Shown: positions 26,701-30,706 of the stretch, one piece after another | Position numbering within the stretch: position 1 is the first letter of the stretch | Layout: each line of letters opens with the position of its first letter | Assembly: GCA_020845495.1 (NCBI GenBank) | Contig: JADLFM010000164.1 | Location: forward strand, 1 to 30,706 | DNA: 30,706 nucleotides | Direction of reading: 5' to 3' | Origin: Chloroflexota bacterium | Lineage (GTDB): Bacteria; Chloroflexota; UBA6077; JACCZL01 | Translations under genes and position numbers: made by a program | Notes under the pieces: model-generated | Told to the model about the DNA's origin: nothing | Database searches by the model: none | What the model saw: only the letters and a program-made list of their open reading frames with translations

Positions 26701-27347
26701 TCCACCATTGGACGCCCGGAATTCGCGTGGACCAGCCTGCCGTACTCGAAGCCCGTACCGTAAAACCGCTCAGAGATGGTCCAGAGCGTATCGCCCGGCT
26801 GAACGGTGTACCGAATCGTCCGTCTCGACGATTCCCGCGACGGTTCGTTTGGCGACAACTCTGGCGCACCCCCATCAGACCGGGTGAGCATCACGGTTGA
26901 ATAAGAGATCGGCGCCGCCGATGCCGGCGCTGCCCGAGCCATCAGGTTGACGACCAGCACCGTGACGACGGCGCCGTCAACCAGGCGGCGGACAACCGGG
27001 AGCGTCACACGATCCGAAATCAGGCGCAACGCCCGGACCCAGGCGGCTCCATAGGCAATCGCCTCTGCACCGAGCACGATCAGGCGCAGAGCGAGTGACA
27101 GGGTCAACCAACCCCAGATCATCCAGGCGGCCGTCGTCACGACGTAGGCAACTGCCTCGGGCGGCAGGTAAGAACCGTTCAGCGTGCTCGCGATGATGAC
27201 TCTGTTGGGCAACTCGGCCGGCAGTCTCGGTGGGCCGGCCACGGCGAGCAGGGTTGTTCCCCCGATCGCCAACCCCACGACGAGCCCGAGTAGTCCAAGA
27301 CGGTGGTGCCGGCGCTCATCGCCGGCCAGCTGTGCAGAGACGTGCAC
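23748..27347 (-). CDS. Giant membrane protein: LysM repeats, FtsK-like domain and BTAD regulator
   Basis: The 1199-aa protein opens with about three membrane helices (18-38, 68-98, 120-140). Two LysM-type domains follow (about 178-235, YTVQPGDTLWTISERFYG; about 248-306), then a Pro/Thr/Glu-rich linker (about 312-410) and a further helix (about 425-445). A central FtsK/HerA-like domain (about 560-880) has a degenerate P-loop, GLPGGGAE, lacking the lysine. The C-terminal part (about 935-1190) has an OmpR-like winged helix and a BTAD tetratricopeptide-like domain, as in SARP regulators. Start GTG 27347 has GGGAGAGG upstream. The layout implies cell-wall sensing by LysM coupled to a cytoplasmic DNA-binding end. 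LysM-BTAD fusions occur near Tad loci in other bacteria; the role is unproven. Confidence 0.82.
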   Translation of the reverse strand: MHVSAQLAGDERRHHRLGLLGLVVGLAIGGTTLLAVAGPPRLPAELPNRVIIASTLNGSYLPPEAVAYVVTTAAWMIWGWLTLSLALRLIVLGAEAIAYGAAWVRALRLISDRVTLPVVRRLVDGAVVTVLVVNLMARAAPASAAPISYSTVMLTRSDGGAPELSPNEPSRESSRRTIRYTVQPGDTLWTISERFYGTGFEYGRLVHANSGRPMVDGSRFTRTGVIQQGWTIDVPLPSRAIEDVDGRTYYVVDDEDTLRGVAARLLGNEAAWCQIFEANRETARLPDGRALTRPDLIWPGLRLLIPIVAADDAPPAPSPAPTVIAEAPPSPSMEPGTPAIAEPSPEPTPPTPEPSPSPEAAITQPSTPPTVTPVPTDTLPPAEPSATAIPATTNVPAEAVGVAPTESPSDADVTPLKYGAAALAAFAAAGGAVLVALRRARRRLVEPWLPDVPEEGPESNEGFAEPELARVLEHRLHGGEVEPAVIVADQAVRFFEGHDLGQIDVVTVGQRRTAVSLTLNAGLAAQPRLLEITPDLGQRLGGSGDAWRTTDHDVMVRVSGLKVAGLSRLATGRPAGAPILLPIGVLPGRETLYANWREFGHVLVAGLPGGGAEIVLTSLIGALTARCRPEDVRLVTIASRRSLPSAVLGLPHQSRGPIDPTDEDAVTEILQELRTELDRRMQRLSHEAQADELDAERQPEIIVVIGELADIAGDATTFELLGVHGAANGIRLLSASTRPEAIGDEVLAHFATRVALQSLDEDASIRLIGRPDAADLGGGGDLLIRIDGRVPLRARGFRLSPEHLDQLVRVMREAYAGSTDPTVEAESTSRDDVAPREDGSRHDDPPEASRGTDDQDDPVAAAELVPVRHGRKVKNGLPASGVGLKTDSWVNGSHAEPVVSDLPGSASRPGDVVAGATDCSLPIQVRCFGSFRVTSGDHDLSANGSDGAHYKAWDILAFLCAQPGGTVSRERLVAALWPEVVSKKAANRLKVSLVRLRSTLRKQVSGLTGEVVRVERNGVCHLDADCISSDVHRFMELCKSASKRQSAEAMEALEEARALYRGDLLTEPYYEWVHTRGDDGLTLRELYREEYFRVTQRLAELHRQQGQPARAVALYRDILKLEPTLEDVVRSLYRCYQELGDRGALLREHRRLQDALRQLLKSSDDPDDYPELYEPESETVALYEEALAALESRATVGPS

Positions 27348-27365
27348 GATCCTCTCCCGCGCGAG

Positions 27366-28619
27366 CTACCTGGACGTCAGGACTGGCTGGATCTCCTGAA
27401 CGCGGTAACTGCTCTCGTAGCTCCGACGGATCGGCGGCAGGGCTTGCGCGGCGCCGCCGTTGATGTGGTACTCAGCGGTAAACTCGATCGTCAGGCTCAC
27501 CGTGAATCCGCTCGGGGATCGAAGAGATGAGTGCTCGTAGGTGTGCTTCACGTCCGACGCTTGCGGATACGGCTTGCCAAGTGATGTCGTCACGAGCTTC
27601 ATCCCGTCGCCGAAGGTCCATTCGTAGCGGCTCGGGCGCACGGTGACGACGATCGTCATCGACGTTGGGCGGCGGCGCGGATCGTCTCGCGAAACGTCGT
27701 CGGCTGGTACGTCGTCGCCGATCTCGGCCGGGATGTTGACGCGCCGGGTGACTCCGAACGCGCGGCCGTCGTACCCCTCGACCCAGAACCAGGTCGGTAC
27801 GGCGACCAGGCCAATGTCCGGGTTCATGCGAACCTTCGCCACCGGCAGCGGCACGTCTTCGAGGACGTCAGCGACGAAGAGCCGCGGAGTGATGGCCGCG
27901 CGGCTCGCCGATGGCGGCAGCGTAACCGCCGGCAGCTCGATGAATGGCGGATCGGTGGGGAATAGCGCCGGCGGCGCCTCGGCAACAGGAGCCAGGTCGG
28001 CAGGCGAGTCGGGGACCGGCGCTTCGGCCGGCGCTGGCTCCGTGGAAGCAACTTCAAGAGCTGACGGGTCGGTCGGAGGCGCTTCACCTATCGGCGCTTC
28101 GACAGATGGTTCGTCGGCGACCGACGGGCTGAACAACGGCGCGGCGGACGCGGCTGGAGCGTCGGTCGCTACCACATCCTCCAACAGTATGTCTGTCGCT
28201 GTGGCCTCGTCGGTTGGTGCCTCCGCGGACGGGACATCGGGCACTGGCGGATCGGCCGTCGGCGGCGGCTCGGGCGCCGGGACCGGAGCCTCGGCCGTCA
28301 GTTCGGGAATTGGGGCGTCGGGAACGGCCACGGGAGGCGGCTGGCTGGGCCGCCGCTCCCGCTCCTGGTTTCGTTCAGATGAAGCTTCCCTGCCTTCCGT
28401 TTCCTGGCGGACGGAAATGCGGATTCGCACCCCGTCCGGCCGGGTCTTCACTTCGTGCTTGATCTCTGTCTTGCTCCGTGGCGCCTTGTCGTCGGGCCGT
28501 TGGGACTCGCCGCGCGACTCCCCAAGCACCGTGGACACCCACAAGCAAAGAAGGGCGATCCCGGTGATGGCGCTAAGAAGGATCAGGCCAGGGCGTGGGG
28601 CGCTAGCTGTGGCGTTCAC
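27366..28619 (-). CDS. Membrane-anchored protein with Pro/Ala/Glu-rich stalk and PKD-like domain
   Basis: The 417-aa protein has one N-terminal membrane helix (about 11-33), a charged segment, and a long low-complexity stalk of P, A, E, V and D (about 90-245). A globular C-terminal domain contains RYEWTFGDGMKL and KHTYEHSS, the pattern of PKD-type beta-sandwiches. It is presumably exported, with the stalk lifting the PKD-like domain off the membrane. It overlaps the preceding gene by 17 bp and precedes the LysM/BTAD gene by 18 bp, so it belongs to the pilus operon. A surface or pilus-anchoring role is likely but unproven. Confidence 0.7.
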   Translation of the reverse strand: MNATASAPRPGLILLSAITGIALLCLWVSTVLGESRGESQRPDDKAPRSKTEIKHEVKTRPDGVRIRISVRQETEGREASSERNQERERRPSQPPPVAVPDAPIPELTAEAPVPAPEPPPTADPPVPDVPSAEAPTDEATATDILLEDVVATDAPAASAAPLFSPSVADEPSVEAPIGEAPPTDPSALEVASTEPAPAEAPVPDSPADLAPVAEAPPALFPTDPPFIELPAVTLPPSASRAAITPRLFVADVLEDVPLPVAKVRMNPDIGLVAVPTWFWVEGYDGRAFGVTRRVNIPAEIGDDVPADDVSRDDPRRRPTSMTIVVTVRPSRYEWTFGDGMKLVTTSLGKPYPQASDVKHTYEHSSLRSPSGFTVSLTIEFTAEYHINGGAAQALPPIRRSYESSYRVQEIQPVLTSR

Positions 28620-29289
28620 TGTCCACCACCTTCCAGATGCCGTCGATCTTCCTCAGCCGAAACGAGACCTTGACGACCTCCTCGGGCTCAGGTGCCCCAA
28701 CCGGTTCCTTGGTCGTGGGATCCACCAGGTAGCTTCGGTTGAGGTACTCGTCGTACAGCTCGGCCTCTTCCGAGGACAGGCTCAGGAGCCCAACCTCGTG
28801 CTCCGCTTCGATCACGGCGGCCACGCCTCTGGCTTGGAGGTCGGCGATCTGCTCACGCTCGCGTTCGAGCGCCGGACCGTCCAGCACCTCGGGCAATCGA
28901 CTGACGTCGAGGTTGAAGGCGGCTTCGGCCCGAATCTCCCAGAACGTCGAGTAGGCGGCCTGGATCTCTTCAAGGAGCGCCAGGTCGATCTCGATGGCGT
29001 CTATTCCGGTCTCTGGACTGGGCGCGGCAACAGGGTCAGCGTCGCCGAGTTCATCCTGAAGTGCCAGGCGCCCCAGGATGAATCCGAGACTTGTCTCCTG
29101 TGCATGCGCCGTGGTCGTCGCCTGGAGCTCGACCTTCGGCCGAAGGCGTTGATTCAGTACGGTTGCTCCCCCGAGCAGGAGCAGCACAGCGATAAGCAGT
29201 GCCAGCCCGATCGGCCAGTAGGAGCGACGTGTCGGCGCATGCTGTTCTTGTCGCGCGCCGAAGTCATCACTCAGGTCATGTACGGTCAT
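28603..29289 (-). CDS. Membrane-anchored protein of the pilus operon
   Basis: The 228-aa protein has a short cytoplasmic N-terminus, one membrane helix (about 26-45) and an extracytoplasmic part with helices such as ALEREREQIADLQARGVAAVIE. It ends in VVKVSFRLRKIDGIWKVVDS, a strand pattern seen in NTF2-like and ARC6/IMS-like domains. ATG 29289 is preferred because GGAGAG lies just upstream; a GTG 12 bp earlier is possible. It sits between the TadG-like gene and the stalk protein gene. No specific function is known. Confidence 0.7.
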   Translation of the reverse strand: MTVHDLSDDFGARQEQHAPTRRSYWPIGLALLIAVLLLLGGATVLNQRLRPKVELQATTTAHAQETSLGFILGRLALQDELGDADPVAAPSPETGIDAIEIDLALLEEIQAAYSTFWEIRAEAAFNLDVSRLPEVLDGPALEREREQIADLQARGVAAVIEAEHEVGLLSLSSEEAELYDEYLNRSYLVDPTTKEPVGAPEPEEVVKVSFRLRKIDGIWKVVDSERHS

Positions 29290-29303
29290 CTTTCTCTCCA
29301 CAG

Positions 29304-29768
29304 TTACGGCTCTCCCCGCTCGATTCCATGCCGTACTTCCGCAGTGGCGGCCGCCGTGACTCGGACTGTTCCTATGCCGATGAGGCGAAGGAAACTGGTC
29401 GGTGCATCGCGGCTGAGCCCAACCTGGACGCGGCTCGGTTCAACATCAATGCGGATGTCACGGCTTGCGTCCTGACCAACTGCGGACCTGGCGACCCGGC
29501 GGGCCGACGGCTGGTCGAGCACGACGGTGCGCCCGCGGCTCTCGCGGTACACCAGGATGTCGATCTGCTGGGCCCCGGCCCGCGCAGCCGAATCGGCAGC
29601 GTTTTGAAGCTCGCGCTGAGCACTGAAAACCAGTCCACCGTCTGCCGCGAGGCCGACGATCGCAAGGAACAGCGGCAGCATGACCGCCGTCCAGACGATC
29701 GCCTGACCACGATGGGCGGACCGGAGCAGGCCAGCCGTTCCGATCAATGCCTGTCGTTGTGGCCTCAT
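29304..29768 (-). CDS. TadG-like pilus assembly protein
   Basis: The 154-aa protein has the Tad signature: RGQAIVWTAVMLPLFLAIVGLAADGG (about 20-45), a membrane helix, then QRELQNAADSAARAGAQQ, the conserved segment after it. The remaining hundred residues are a periplasmic or extracellular beta-rich part. It is much shorter than TadG proteins carrying a VWA domain. ATG 29768 overlaps the preceding stop (ATGA). It acts with the two TadE-like proteins as minor pseudopilins in Flp pilus biogenesis. Confidence 0.85.
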   Translation of the reverse strand: MRPQRQALIGTAGLLRSAHRGQAIVWTAVMLPLFLAIVGLAADGGLVFSAQRELQNAADSAARAGAQQIDILVYRESRGRTVVLDQPSARRVARSAVGQDASRDIRIDVEPSRVQVGLSRDAPTSFLRLIGIGTVRVTAAATAEVRHGIERGEP

Positions 29769-30235
29769 CGATCGCGCTCACTTCGCCAGCGACTACGGTG
29801 AGTGTCGATTCGTTCGACGTGTTCGCTGGAGACGGGCACACGAGCCCAGCTCAGCAGCGGCAGATCTTCGAGCGACACGTCGCAGCGGACCGAGGCGCGG
29901 ACCTCACCTCCTCGGCTGAACGCTCCGGGCTCGACCCGCACGTCGAGCGGTCCGTCGCCAAGCCCGTAGCCGGCGGCCACCTCCCGACCACGCGAGACAC
30001 CGCGACTGCCTGCATCGGCTGCCGAGTCGGCCAGGGCAGCTGCGCGGGCAGCCTCTCGGGCGACGGCGCTAACCGCCATCTGCCCGTGCGCCACCCGGCC
30101 GGCCGCCACCACGCCGAAGGCCAACGTCAGGAGCAGGGGCACGACCAGGGCAGTCTCGACCAGCGCCTGGCCCCTGCGGAGAGCCGGCCGAGAACAGGTC
30201 ACGGCGTCCATCCAACTAGCGACTCGGCCCGGCAC
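29765..30235 (-). CDS. TadE-like pseudopilin
   Basis: The 156-aa protein carries the TadE motif RRGQALVETALVVPLLLTLAFGVV (about 20-43), with the glutamate of the prepilin-like helix, followed by AVAREAARAAALA. GTG 30235 has AAGGAG seven bases upstream, a stronger signal than the internal ATG at 30211. It overlaps the previous gene by 20 bp. TadE and TadF are processed by the A24 peptidase encoded at the other end of the cluster. Confidence 0.85.
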   Translation of the reverse strand: MPGRVASWMDAVTCSRPALRRGQALVETALVVPLLLTLAFGVVAAGRVAHGQMAVSAVAREAARAAALADSAADAGSRGVSRGREVAAGYGLGDGPLDVRVEPGAFSRGGEVRASVRCDVSLEDLPLLSWARVPVSSEHVERIDTHRSRWRSERDR

Positions 30236-30641
30236 GGAACCGCTCCTTGGTCACGGCCGACCGTGCCGCCAATGGCAAGGTCGCATCGGCCGCCCACGGG
30301 ATGATCAAGCGCAGTCGACCCCGCGCCTCGACTCTCACCGTGTCTGCCCCGTCCGTCCCGCTGACAGCCACGCCCTCGACGGATCGGCCCAGCCCGGCCT
30401 CGAGCAGGGCACGGGCGTGACTCACCCCGTCAGCGAGAGATCGATCCTCGCTCGCTGCGACCCGAGCGCCATCCTGGACCGCCCCGGTGACCACGTTCTG
30501 GGCGTGGGCAAACAGGGCGAACTGGACCAGCCCGATCGCCGTCAGGAGCAGAAGCGGAAAGGTGATCGCCGCCTCTACCATGCCCTGACCCCGCTGCCGG
30601 GAGAGGCGCCCGACGGTCAGGCGAGCGAGGTTCATCCTCAC
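30216..30641 (-). CDS. TadE-like pseudopilin
   Basis: The 141-aa protein has the TadE signature RQRGQGMVEAAITFPLLLLTAIGLVQF (about 19-45) and then AVQDGARVAA. The GTG at 30641 overlaps the stop of the upstream gene (GTGA); an ATG six bases further in (30635) is the alternative start. It is the first complete gene of the pilus module in this window. Confidence 0.85.
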   Translation of the reverse strand: MRMNLARLTVGRLSRQRGQGMVEAAITFPLLLLTAIGLVQFALFAHAQNVVTGAVQDGARVAASEDRSLADGVSHARALLEAGLGRSVEGVAVSGTDGADTVRVEARGRLRLIIPWAADATLPLAARSAVTKERFRAGPSR

Positions 30642-30706
30642 CGCCCGCCCCCACCGAGTCCCGATAGTCGTCCAAGGATGTTCTGGAAGACCGTAACGAT
30701 TCCGCC
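30638..30706 (-). CDS. C-terminus of a further pilus gene (partial)
   Basis: The last 22 codons of a frame that continues beyond the window end in VTVFQNILGRLSGLGGGGR and TGA at 30638-30640. The hydrophobic, glycine-rich tail would suit a Flp-type pilin, but there is too little to be sure. Its stop overlaps the TadE start, so it belongs to the same operon. Confidence 0.5.
   Translation of the reverse strand, partial: GGIVTVFQNILGRLSGLGGGGR

Noticed and set aside
27643..29475. A 610-codon open frame on the plus strand, rich in Gly/Ala/Ser
   Set aside because: It is the antisense shadow of the Pro/Ala-rich stalk gene and its neighbour. Low-complexity GC-rich coding DNA leaves the opposite strand open, and the frame has no recognisable domain.

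Overview
The window is the left end of an integrative conjugative-type element sitting at a tRNA-Met gene in a GC-rich bacterium. Several features together point to Chloroflexota (perhaps Thermomicrobia-like): a MalT-type LuxR regulator relic, a LysM/BTAD fusion beside a Tad pilus locus, a PrgI/VirB4-type secretion system and Replic_Relax proteins. This taxonomic guess is inference only. Apart from the tRNA and the MalT and IS relics, nearly everything is on the minus strand, so operons read right to left.

Layout. 54-125: tRNA-Met(CAU). 128-245: short region full of GACC/GGTC repeats that partly mimic the tRNA anticodon arm, probably the att/integrase-binding region. 246-1241: tyrosine integrase. 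1387-11517: a tightly coupled transfer operon, read from its promoter-distal end as Replic_Relax protein, coupling-type ATPase, a 99-aa protein, CHC2/Toprim primase, VirB4 ATPase, TraC-like protein, PrgI, a VirB2-like small membrane protein and a transglycosylase/NlpC-P60 hydrolase. 11.5-14.7 kb: a scrambled region with a deletion chimera, a broken MalT-like regulator, a truncated IS701-type transposase, a 72-aa ORF and a relic of a second hydrolase gene. 14707-17210: VirB6/TrbL-like protein and a membrane-anchored PEGA/beta-propeller protein.

17512-22808: the most interesting part, a five-gene operon encoding an XRE regulator, a Cas4/AddB-like Fe-S PD-(D/E)XK nuclease, a long prokaryotic Argonaute, a 148-aa unknown protein and an HEXXH metallopeptidase. 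Overlapping start/stop codons link most of the genes, and a single promoter with an inverted-repeat operator precedes the regulator. The Argonaute keeps a plausible DED catalytic set in PIWI. By eye, however, it lacks the canonical basic residues of the MID 5'-phosphate pocket. It looks like cargo between the conjugation and pilus modules and may be a defence system with both nucleic-acid and protein effectors.

23306-30706: a Tad/Flp-type pilus module with a prepilin peptidase, a giant LysM/FtsK-like/BTAD fusion, two membrane-anchored proteins, TadG-like and two TadE-like pseudopilins, and the C-terminus of a further gene cut by the window edge. The right end of the element is not in the window. 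No canonical relaxase, rRNA or CRISPR array was seen.
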